DNA of 8,006 bases from Clostridiales bacterium (GTDB lineage Bacteria; Bacillota; Clostridia; Oscillospirales; Oscillospiraceae): assembly GCA_012516225.1 (NCBI GenBank), contig JAAYWX010000285.1, forward strand, positions 1 through 8,006, in the 5' to 3' direction. The notes beneath the pieces are model-generated. The model made no database searches. It was not told where the DNA came from and saw only the letters and a program-made list of their open reading frames with translations. Shown one piece after another: positions 1 to 5,436 of the stretch. Position numbers and translations under genes: made by a program. Numbering within the stretch: position 1 is the stretch's first letter; every line of letters begins with the position of its first letter.

Positions 1-261
1 ATGCCTATGCTGCCCCTTGCCGCGGACAAACACAATATACTGCTCTGTCTGCCGGGCTTTCAGCTGCTTCCGGAGCTTCTTTAAGTCCCTGCCCTTGATC
101 TTCTCGCCGACATGAAAACGCAGGCCAAATTCTGACGCCAGTTTTGGCAGCTCAATCTTCATCTTCTCCTGCATTTTCACTTCGTTCTTATGCGTCGTTT
201 TCTTCCAAACGAAGGTGTTACCGGTTCGAGTTGGTCTCCAGCTTTGTCTTGATCTTATTCC
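1..261 (-). pseudogene. Unidentified ORF fragment, open to the left window edge and cut by IS remnant copy 1
   Basis: The minus strand is open for 87 codons from the window edge up to a stop (262-264) that lies at the left end of IS remnant copy 1. The peptide is basic and charged, with segments such as VKMQEKMKIELPKLASEF, FHVGEKIKGRDLKKLRKQL and QYIVFVRGKG, and looks like genuine coding sequence. No upstream start with a good ribosome binding site is present. Possible internal starts are GTG at 180 and ATG at 174, both with weak Shine-Dalgarno matches. I infer that the 5' part of the gene was lost or displaced at the IS junction. I do not recognise the family. A piece of another mobile element is possible, given the setting. 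The C-terminus lies outside the window. Confidence 0.4.
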
Positions 262-263
262 TT

Positions 264-287
264 AGAATGTACATAAGAATGTACATA
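264..287 (+). repeat. 12-bp tandem duplication at the left end of IS copy 1
   Basis: The unit AGAATGTACATA occurs twice head to tail (264-275, 276-287). At the equivalent place in copy 2 (3331-3342) it occurs once. The unit contains the 8-bp palindrome ATGTACAT. It may be a slippage product or a trace of abutted IS ends. Confidence 0.75.
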
Positions 288-340
288 GTTTTAGAGTTAG
301 AAAAGATATAGTAAAATGACTTTAAAGGAAGGTGCAGAAA

Positions 341-600
341 ATAGGAAAGGTAAATTACACAACGGAACAAATTATTGTAAAACTGCGAGAAATTGAGGTG
401 CTTTGCAGTCAAGGCAAGACGATAGGAGAAGCGGTTCGCCAGATTGGTGTAACGAGCAAACCTATTATCGTTTGAGACGCAAATACGGCGAGATAAGCAC
501 ATCAGATGCTTGAAAGTATCGAGAACTAGAAAAAGAAAATGCCAGACTTAAGAGATAGTAAAGCTGATCTGAGCCTGGACAATGCTATTCTAAAGGATAT
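341..600 (+). pseudogene. IS3-family transposase OrfA remnant (copy 1)
   Basis: OrfA of IS3 elements supplies the N-terminal helix-turn-helix that binds the terminal repeats. Here the reading frame begins KVNYTTEQIIVKLREIEVL (the usual YTxEQIIxKLRE start). It shifts frame at the ACGAGC around 453-458, continues as TYYRLRRKYGEIST, and then RELEKENARLK, followed by stops and DLSLDNAILKDIAE in a further frame. The start codon is ATA instead of ATG. The frameshift before TYYR is shared with copy 2, while the later lesions are private to this copy. Not functional. Confidence 0.85.
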
Positions 601-606
601 TGCCGA

Positions 607-929
607 ATGAAACTGCTAAGCGCGGCAAAACGGCGGCAAGCAGCACATAACGCCCAATAACTATGGTCGATATGGCTACCGGAGAATTGCCGCACTTTTG
701 CAAGCCGAAGAACTGTGTGAACTACAAGCGAGTGGATCGTATCTGGCGTAAAGAAGGCTTGAAAGTACCACAAAAACAGTCAAAGCGTCGTAGGCTTTGG
801 CTAAATGACGGCAGCTGTGTTCGCTTGAGAGCAGAGCTCGTCAACCATGTATGGAGCTATGATTTTGTAGAGGACAGGCTCAGCAACGGGCCTAAAATCC
901 GTCGGCTCCCCAGGCTGTTCTTAAGTTGA
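607..929 (+). pseudogene. IS3-family transposase OrfB remnant (copy 1)
   Basis: OrfB carries the DDE catalytic core in intact elements. The beginning MKLLSAAKRRQAAH fits the usual OrfB start, but the next stretch is missing and the frame ends at TAA 658-660. Homology resumes as NYGRYGYRRIAALLQAEE. A 2-nt deletion relative to copy 2 (GAAGAACTG against GAAGATTACTG) changes frame again. The +3 frame ORF (from 663) then reads VNYKRVDRIWRKEGLKVPQK and LWLNDGSCVRLR...HVWSYDFVEDR. Only the first Asp of the DDE core would be present. Truncated near 929 and not functional. Confidence 0.85.
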
Positions 930-1219
930 CTTAAACTAACTCTATCCTTGTGCATGAAATTGGGAGTGACCAGTGCGCATTAATCAGTTCCAGCTAACTA
1001 ACCATCCGGCAGGCGTCAACGGCTTCATCAGCAGCAGGCTTGACTCTACCGATAGACCCAATTACACCGTCACTGATTAAAACATTCTGTATTACGAAGC
1101 AGAGATTGTTTTTCATCTTGCAAGCCTTGATAAACTTAACTTAACGTGATAGTATGAAAAATATGGTTAACTGATTTTCAATTAACATATAACATATAAA
1201 AAGAGAGGAGCAAAATCAA
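930..1219. other. Intergenic stretch without a convincing gene
   Basis: This follows the IS remnant and precedes the stalk-protein gene. It holds a 14-bp palindrome TTAAGTtgACTTAA at 921-934 across its left edge and the promoter at 1127-1155. A 40-codon minus-strand ORF (994-1116, containing VLISDGVIGSIGRVKPAADE) is present, but its ribosome binding site is weak and I recognise no family. The base composition of 940-1110 is less AT-rich than a typical clostridial promoter region, so it may be decayed coding DNA. Confidence 0.5.
1127..1155 (+). promoter_or_regulatory. Sigma-A-like promoter for the stalk-domain protein gene
   Basis: The -35 box TTGATA (1127-1132) and -10 box TAGTAT (1150-1155) are separated by exactly 17 nt. 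This would start transcription near 1162, giving a leader of roughly 58 nt before the ATG at 1220. Assigned from consensus similarity only. Confidence 0.55.
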
Positions 1220-2680
1220 ATGAAAAAAAGTCCCCGTATACTTAGTTCAGTTCTTGCCGTCTTATTGGTTCTGTCCATGACCATTTCTGCTGGAGCCACT
1301 GTGTCAAAAACCATACAGGTAAACCCCGGTATCACCGTTTATGTAGACGACAGCAAGCTTGTCCCAACAGATATAAACGGTAAAATAGTAGACGTTTTTG
1401 CCAGCGACGGTACAACCTATATGCCTTTGCGGGCTCTGAGCCAAGCTTTGGGCAAGTCTGTGGCATGGAACGCAGACACCCGCACCGTCTATGTAAGCGG
1501 ATATTCCGCAGATGACAAGAATTCCGACTATTTGCAGACATATTTCGGCATATCCCCCTTCTCTGGTACTGTTTCCCGAACCGATTTTGATGCAGCTCTG
1601 GTGAAGATCGGCGGGAAAAAGACTGACGGAACAGGAAGTCTCACAGTGGCCGAGGCTGTGAAAGCCGCTGTATGCGCCGCAGGCATGGAACAGCTGGCTT
1701 TAACATATACCGCCCCGGTGAACTCTGACAAAGTCGATGAACGGCTGGCTGCCTACGGTGTGACCGGCGTATCCAAGACATACGCATCCTATGTCGCTGC
1801 CGCACTGGACACCGGTATTGCCCTTTCCACCTACGACTTCAGCGCCGCACTGGATGCCACTACCGCGAGCTCCCTTCTGATGGCTGCTGTGAACGTTTCC
1901 GGTCATGGCCGTAATTATCTGGGCATGGCAAGCGACCCTGATATTTATTCTAAGCTCCAGTCTGCCTGGAATTCCTTTACCAACTTTGACGATGAGAAGC
2001 TTACCAATCTGGGTGCCAAGCTGGTAATTCAAGGCGCCAGCACCGGCTATGGATTGAAGTACGATGGATATAACGCCAACTTTCTGCCGAAATACACCCT
2101 TAGCTATGGTCACAGCGATATAACCCACGCTATTCAGCTTATCGGTCTTCTTAACAGCGAAGGCATCAACGCCAAAGTACAAATGGAGCCAAAGGTTTCC
2201 ATTTATGAGTATATGGTAGAGTGGGGCGACCCCACTAAGGTTCAGGCTACACCTACTTATAAGCTTAAGCAAATCGATGGAGGACGCTGGCTATGCTATG
2301 CAATGGAATACGACCTAAAGCTGGAATTTGATACCGTAGCCGACAAAGAAGCATTCCATGGCATCATAGAAAATTATGCCAAAAAATACGATAACCGTGT
2401 TGACACCAATGGCAAACCCACTGTGCCGCTGCTTTCCGGATCTTGGTGGCAGCCTCTCTACTCCTCCACGGTTAAAATGGAAAACACCAGCTTCAAGCTT
2501 CTGAAGGACAACGTGATCCGTGACGGAGCCTACTCTATTCACCCCTACAGCCTGCCAGAAAACTCCTCGAAAATAGCTGCTGTTGTGGCATCGGTAGCAC
2601 CCGATCTGAAAGTGGAATCCAGCGACCTGTATGTAGATCCCGCCTTCTACAACTACATAACTGGCGCTGACCATCAGTAA
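1220..2680 (+). CDS. Secreted protein with N-terminal copper-amine-oxidase-like stalk domain and unassigned C-terminal region
   Basis: The 486-residue protein starts at ATG 1220, preceded by GAGAGGAG at a suitable distance. Residues 1-26 form a signal peptide (MKKS, hydrophobic LSSVLAVLLVLSM, then SAGA), so it is exported. Residues about 33-95 match the stalk domain also called copper amine oxidase N-terminal domain: ITVYVDD, a conserved GTTYMPLRALSQALG and a closing VAWNADTRTVYV. This domain is common on clostridial wall-associated proteins and does not itself imply amine oxidase activity. Residues about 118-225 contain Ala-rich segments (SRTDFDAALVKIG, TVAEAVKAAVCAAG, SYVAAALDTGI) reminiscent of degenerate SLH repeats; this is inference. 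Residues about 300-335 (HAIQLIGLLNSEGINAKVQME) resemble the 'LL...GI.A' pattern of transglutaminase-like folds, but I see no catalytic triad. It has its own promoter and terminator, so it is probably monocistronic. Confidence 0.85.
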   Translation: MKKSPRILSSVLAVLLVLSMTISAGATVSKTIQVNPGITVYVDDSKLVPTDINGKIVDVFASDGTTYMPLRALSQALGKSVAWNADTRTVYVSGYSADDKNSDYLQTYFGISPFSGTVSRTDFDAALVKIGGKKTDGTGSLTVAEAVKAAVCAAGMEQLALTYTAPVNSDKVDERLAAYGVTGVSKTYASYVAAALDTGIALSTYDFSAALDATTASSLLMAAVNVSGHGRNYLGMASDPDIYSKLQSAWNSFTNFDDEKLTNLGAKLVIQGASTGYGLKYDGYNANFLPKYTLSYGHSDITHAIQLIGLLNSEGINAKVQMEPKVSIYEYMVEWGDPTKVQATPTYKLKQIDGGRWLCYAMEYDLKLEFDTVADKEAFHGIIENYAKKYDNRVDTNGKPTVPLLSGSWWQPLYSSTVKMENTSFKLLKDNVIRDGAYSIHPYSLPENSSKIAAVVASVAPDLKVESSDLYVDPAFYNYITGADHQ

Positions 2681-2725
2681 AGCAGGGATATGACGGGACA
2701 GCATCATAGCCCAATTCTGATAATA

Positions 2726-2765
2726 ACAACAAGAACCCTTCCAAATTTGGAAGGGTTCTTGTTGT
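2726..2765. terminator. 40-nt perfect palindrome, probable bidirectional terminator
   Basis: The two 20-nt arms (2726-2745 and 2746-2765) are exact reverse complements centred on AAATTT. As RNA this gives a long stem with GC core GAACCCTTCC/GGAAGGGTTC. It lies 45 nt after the stop of the stalk-protein gene and just beyond the 3' end of the minus-strand GGDEF remnant, between converging genes. The flanks are A-rich on the left and T-rich within the right arm (TTCTTGTTGT), consistent with termination in both directions. Confidence 0.8.
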
Positions 2766-2772
2766 ATACTTG

Positions 2773-3171
2773 CTAAACCTGGCGGATCGTTATCTGCTTC
2801 CGACCGCCTTTCTTGGAGTCATACAGCGATGCATCTGCCTCTCTAATCATTTACTCCATAGTGAGCTTTCCGCTGACTTCGATAATCCTTATACTAACGG
2901 TAACGTGGCAACGGTCTTCATTTTCAGAGTTTTTCAGAGTGTCCATAAACCCGTTGAGGATCTGCTGAGCCTCCTTGAGATCGAGCGTCAATATGCCGAG
3001 AAACTCATCACTGCCCCAGCGCGATGCGATATCGAAACCTCTGACAGCGTTTTGCAGTTTATTTCCGACCATTTTAAGGACCGCATTTCCGAATATATGG
3101 ACATATACGTCGTTTATATCTTTGAAATGGCCGATATTGTTGTGGTAAAGCATTTTTGTAATACCATCATC
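2773..3171 (-). pseudogene. Degraded GGDEF (diguanylate cyclase) domain fragment
   Basis: The minus-strand frame reads GHFKDINDVYVHIFGNAVLKMV, then RGFDIASRWGSDEFLGIL, VTVSIRIIEVSG, an in-frame TAA (2849-2851), then READASLYDSKKGGRKQ and a TAG at 2773-2775. This is the order of a GGDEF domain, which makes cyclic di-GMP from GTP. Signs of decay are the signature GSDEF in place of GGDEF, YVH in place of YGH, SIRI in place of SIGI, an internal stop, and loss of the DxLTGLxNR start of the domain and any sensor part. The upstream frame has a stop (near 3172-3174). The plus-strand ORF across the same bases shows no family motifs and is a shadow. Almost certainly not a working cyclase. Confidence 0.85.
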
Positions 3172-3328
3172 TAATTAGTTAAAAGTAAATCTTAATAATG
3201 CAGCTATGCATTATAATTTTTGCCTTGAGAATTACTTGCTATAATATACTTATAAGATTTTTGAATATATCGAAGTTATAAAATTATTCGACGATGAAAG
3301 TAGTTGCCAATATGACTGGCCTTATCCC
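3172..3328. other. AT-rich spacer between the GGDEF remnant and IS copy 2
   Basis: No gene is seen here. It contains a small inverted repeat AATGCA-gcta-TGCATT around 3197-3212 and several TATAAT-like words (for example near 3239), but no properly spaced -35 partner. It probably holds the decayed upstream part of the GGDEF gene or its former promoter region. Confidence 0.4.
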
Positions 3329-3395
3329 TTAGAATGTACATAGTTTTAGAGTTAGAAAAGATATAGTAAAATGACTTTAAAGGAAGGTGCAGAAA

Positions 3396-3551
3396 ATGGG
3401 AAAGGTAAATTACACAACGGAACAAATTATTGTAAAACTGCGAGAAGTTGAGGTGCTTTGCAGTCAAGGTAGGACGATAGGAGAAGCGGTTCACCAGAGT
3501 GGTGTAACGAGCGAACCTATTATCGTTGGAGACGCAAATACGGTGAGGTGA
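3396..3551 (+). pseudogene. IS3-family OrfA remnant (copy 2), start intact, frameshifted
   Basis: ATG at 3396 follows AAGGAAGG at a good distance and opens MGKVNYTTEQIIVKLREVEV, the helix-turn-helix start of an IS3 OrfA. The frame then runs into EPIIVGDANTVR and stops at 3551. In the +2 shifted frame the expected TYYRWRRKYGEVST is present at 3509-3550. So one G appears to be missing at ACGAGC, the same lesion as in copy 1. The product would be 51 residues against roughly 90-100 for a normal OrfA. Unlikely to be functional, although a short helix-turn-helix peptide could be made. Confidence 0.8.
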
Positions 3552-3582
3552 GCACATAGTATGCTCGAAAGAACCGGCTTGT

Positions 3583-3671
3583 AACTATGGTCGATATGGC
3601 TGCCGGAGAATTACCGCACTTTTGCGAGCCGAAGATTACTGTGTGAACTACAAGCGAGTGGAGCGTATCTG
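3583..3671 (+). pseudogene. IS3-family OrfB fragment (copy 2)
   Basis: This encodes NYGRYGCRRITALLRAEDYC followed by VNYKRVERIC in one open frame, matching OrfB before the catalytic core. Here the frame is cleaner than in copy 1, which has lost two bases at GAAGATTACTG. The homology ends at 3671. Confidence 0.8.
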
Positions 3672-3697
3672 TAACCGCTCAATAATGGAACGGTTAC
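3671..3697. other. Hairpin just 3' of acr3, at the IS copy 2 breakpoint
   Basis: Ten-nucleotide arms GTAACCGCTC (3671-3680) and GAACGGTTAC (3688-3697) pair with one G-U wobble around a 7-nt loop. It begins 7 nt past the acr3 stop (3705) on the minus strand. No T-run follows on that strand, so it is at best a weak terminator or a 3'-end stabilising hairpin. Confidence 0.5.
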
Positions 3698-3704
3698 GAT
3701 TTCT

Positions 3705-4769
3705 CTATCCGCCTTGATTTTCCTTTGGTGGGAACCAATGCTTAGTGCTGTTTGCGATTTTTACAAGCATCAGCATAACAGGAACTTCTGTAAGAACACC
3801 TACGGTAGTAGCAAGCGCCGCCGGAGATGTAGTTCCGAACAGCGCGATAGCCACCGCAACCGCAAGCTCAAAAAAATTTGATGCTCCAATCATTCCGGCG
3901 GGTGCGGCAATGTCATGAGGCAGTTTCAGCCACCTGCAAGGAAGATATGAAATAAAAAATATAAGAAATGTCTGTATAGTAAGAGGTACGGCAATCAGGA
4001 CAATGTGCAGAGGATTGTTTATAATGATGTCTCCTTGGAAAGAAAAAATTAATATAAGCGTAAACAGAAGACCTGCAATCGTGACATTATCGAATTTCGG
4101 CAGGAATTTTTTCTCGAAATATTCAAGCCCCCTCTTCTTAGTCACAAAAAATCTTGTCAAAATGCCACCGGTCAAAGGTATAACAACAAACAGCACCACG
4201 GAGATAATGAGTGTATCCCATGGAACGGAAACATCACTTACTCCAAGAAGAAATTTCACTATGGGAACAAAAGCGAACAAAATTATAATGTCATTTGTTG
4301 CTACCTGAACCACAGTATATGCAGGATTTCCTTTGGTCAAAAGGCTCCATACGAACACCATTGCAGTGCAGGGCGCTGCACCCAGTAAAATAGCTCCTGC
4401 AAGATACTGTTTTGCAAGCTCTGCGGGAATTAGTGATTTAAAAACCACATACAGGAAAAATGATGAGATTACATACATGGTAAAGGGCTTAATAAGCCAG
4501 TTGGCCACCCACGTTACATATAGGCCTTTTGGGTTTTTCCCGACGTTTTTTATGCTCTGGAAATCAACTTTCATCATCATTGGATAAATCATTATCCAAA
4601 TAAGTATTGCTACAGGTATTGAAACCTTTGCATATTCAAATTTGTTCAGCAAATCAGGTACTGAAGGAAGATATCTTCCGATTAGAACCCCCGCCGCCAT
4701 ACAAAGTATAACCCATATCGTTAAATACTTTTGGAAAAATCCGATATCTGCTGCTTTTTCTCTGCCCAT
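3705..4769 (-). CDS. acr3: Arsenite efflux transporter, Acr3 family
   Basis: This inner-membrane permease exports arsenite, As(III), driven by the membrane potential or proton gradient. I place the start at ATG 4769 (MGREKAADIG, 354 residues), 8 nt after GGAGG. An in-frame GTG at 4784 would overlap that Shine-Dalgarno site. About ten hydrophobic segments are visible, from YLTIWVILCMAAGVLIG to VLTEVPVMLMLV. The family's key thiolate is present in LLGAAPCTAMVFVWS (Cys134), and the conserved late acidic segment is GASNFFELAVAVAIALFG (Glu301). Both positions are known to matter in studied Acr3 proteins. Length is normal, so the gene appears complete. It follows arsR by 37 nt in the same operon and is therefore expected to be induced by As(III). 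No arsC, arsA or arsD follows, as IS remnant copy 2 lies directly downstream. Confidence 0.95.
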   Translation of the reverse strand: MGREKAADIGFFQKYLTIWVILCMAAGVLIGRYLPSVPDLLNKFEYAKVSIPVAILIWIMIYPMMMKVDFQSIKNVGKNPKGLYVTWVANWLIKPFTMYVISSFFLYVVFKSLIPAELAKQYLAGAILLGAAPCTAMVFVWSLLTKGNPAYTVVQVATNDIIILFAFVPIVKFLLGVSDVSVPWDTLIISVVLFVVIPLTGGILTRFFVTKKRGLEYFEKKFLPKFDNVTIAGLLFTLILIFSFQGDIIINNPLHIVLIAVPLTIQTFLIFFISYLPCRWLKLPHDIAAPAGMIGASNFFELAVAVAIALFGTTSPAALATTVGVLTEVPVMLMLVKIANSTKHWFPPKENQGG

Positions 4770-4806
4770 TATATCATCCTCCACAAATAAATTTTATTAA
4801 CAGTAA

Positions 4807-5160
4807 TCAATTTTTTATATCGGAGGTTCTTGAACCGCAGAGATTCTTATTCCGGCAAATTAGATATTCTTCAGCATCTTTTTTATAATCGGGCGATTCC
4901 TTTAATTTTTCCTCCAAATAAAGCCACAGTTTTTTGTTCTCTTCCTTAAATTTTTCACTGATTTTATAGTATGACCACTGTGCCTGCTTTGAGCTGTCAA
5001 GAATTCCGCACTGCTTAAGCGCCGCCAGATGGCGGGAAGCATTTGACTGCGTCATATTTAAACATTCTTCTATCTCACATACGCACATCTCCCCCTGCGT
5101 AAGAAGAGCCAATATGCGCAGGCGGCTTTCTTCCGCCAGGGCTTTAAATATTTCTACCAT
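4807..5160 (-). CDS. arsR: ArsR-family arsenite-responsive repressor
   Basis: This is a 117-residue winged-helix repressor that senses As(III)/Sb(III) and shuts off the ars operon when metal is absent. The start ATG at 5160 has AAGGTGG six bases upstream. Visible elements are the N-terminal helix FKALAEESRLRILALL, the metal site MCVCEIEEC (Cys26, Cys28, with Cys33 nearby), the recognition helix region MTQSNASRHLAALKQCGIL, and the wing QWSYYKIS. The C-VC motif corresponds to the ELCVCDL motif of classical ArsR proteins, although the third cysteine is two residues further on than in E. coli ArsR. A further Cys pair (CRNKNLC, residues 102 and 108) sits near the C-terminus. It is first gene of the arsR-acr3 operon and probably autoregulated through the operator at 5183-5202. 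Confidence 0.95.
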   Translation of the reverse strand: MVEIFKALAEESRLRILALLTQGEMCVCEIEECLNMTQSNASRHLAALKQCGILDSSKQAQWSYYKISEKFKEENKKLWLYLEEKLKESPDYKKDAEEYLICRNKNLCGSRTSDIKN

Positions 5161-5182
5161 TTTTAACCACCTTTATATGCAT

Positions 5183-5202
5183 ATATGCTTATATACGAAT
5201 AT
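5183..5202. promoter_or_regulatory. Probable ArsR operator
   Basis: A 20-bp near-palindrome, ATATGCTTATATACGAATAT, is symmetric at 16 of 20 positions. It lies immediately downstream of the arsR -10 box, over the expected transcription start, where a repressor would block RNA polymerase. The AT-rich, TAT/ATA-ended dyad fits sites of ArsR/SmtB regulators. An adjoining perfect palindrome, TATATGCATATA (5174-5185), may extend the site or be a second half-site. Confidence 0.6.
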
Positions 5203-5231
5203 AATGTATCACAGTTTTTTCCTAATTGCAA
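5203..5231 (-). promoter_or_regulatory. Promoter of the arsR-acr3 operon
   Basis: Read on the minus strand, TTGCAA (-35, at 5226-5231) and TACATT (-10, at 5203-5208) are 17 nt apart. Transcription would start near 5196, giving a leader of about 36 nt that carries the AAGGTGG ribosome binding site. Confidence 0.65.
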
Positions 5232-5376
5232 TAGCCTATTATATTGGTTACTATAACCTCTAAAACCTTTAATTATAAACTTATGTCCTCCTTGAACAGA
5301 AAAATACATATACTGAAACAAACTGTCCTGTACAAACATTTGCACATCTGCTATGTTATTATGGCAATGATTTCCT

Positions 5377-5407
5377 TTGATAGTATATTATTATGTTTTG
5401 TGATAAT
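5377..5407 (+). promoter_or_regulatory. Possible promoter of the WYL regulator gene
   Basis: GATAAT (5402-5407) is preceded by TG in extended -10 spacing (TGTGATAAT). A TTGATA (5377-5382) lies 19 nt upstream, which is longer than ideal. The region is AT-rich and divergent from the ars promoter, with about 145 nt between the two -35 boxes. Confidence 0.35.
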
Positions 5408-5436
5408 ACAGATCAGTCAGTGAAAGGGGTACACCG

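Larger units (their letters stand above)
264..929 (+). mobile_element. Decayed IS3-family insertion sequence, copy 1
   Basis: This is a remnant of a two-ORF IS3-family element. The left end and leader (276-340) match copy 2 (3331-3395) almost base for base. OrfA and OrfB homology follows in broken frames. OrfA starts with ATA (341) where copy 2 has ATG. OrfB breaks off after the FVEDR/IRRL region, well before the end of the DDE catalytic core, and no right terminal inverted repeat is visible. The left edge carries a 12-bp tandem duplication (264-275 and 276-287) that is single in copy 2. The element cannot encode a working transposase. Family assignment rests on the TYYRxRRKYGE, ELEKENARLK, YGYRRIAALL and LWLNDGSC...HVWSYDFVEDR signatures. 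The subgroup was not determined. Confidence 0.85.
3329..3671 (+). mobile_element. Decayed IS3-family insertion sequence, copy 2 (short)
   Basis: This has the same orientation as copy 1. By eye about a dozen differences, mostly transitions, separate 3331-3560 from 276-505. Relative to copy 1 it lacks about 131 bp between the end of OrfA and NYGRYG of OrfB (the offset between copies changes from 3055 to 2924), and it stops abruptly at 3671 inside OrfB after VNYKRVERIC. No right terminal repeat is present. It cannot encode transposase. Its right breakpoint abuts a hairpin just beyond the 3' end of acr3. Confidence 0.85.

Noticed and set aside
218..502. 94-codon minus-strand ORF over IS copy 1, and its counterpart at 3276-3557
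   Set aside because: They resemble each other only because they lie antisense to the duplicated IS leader and orfA. The plus-strand IS3 OrfA homology explains the bases.
994..1116. 40-codon minus-strand ORF with a GSIGRV segment, vaguely like an IS3 OrfB segment
   Set aside because: The similarity is too short, the following DNA has a stop, and the ribosome binding site is weak.
1700..2272. 190-codon minus-strand ORF inside the stalk-protein gene
   Set aside because: It is a shadow of the longer plus-strand gene, which has a signal peptide, a ribosome binding site, a promoter and a terminator.
2770..3174. 134-codon plus-strand ORF
   Set aside because: It shows no family motif and lies opposite a clear GGDEF motif series on the minus strand.
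5163..5345. 60-codon minus-strand ORF just upstream of arsR
   Set aside because: It runs through the arsR promoter, operator and ribosome binding site, starts with GTG without a Shine-Dalgarno site, and has no recognisable motif.
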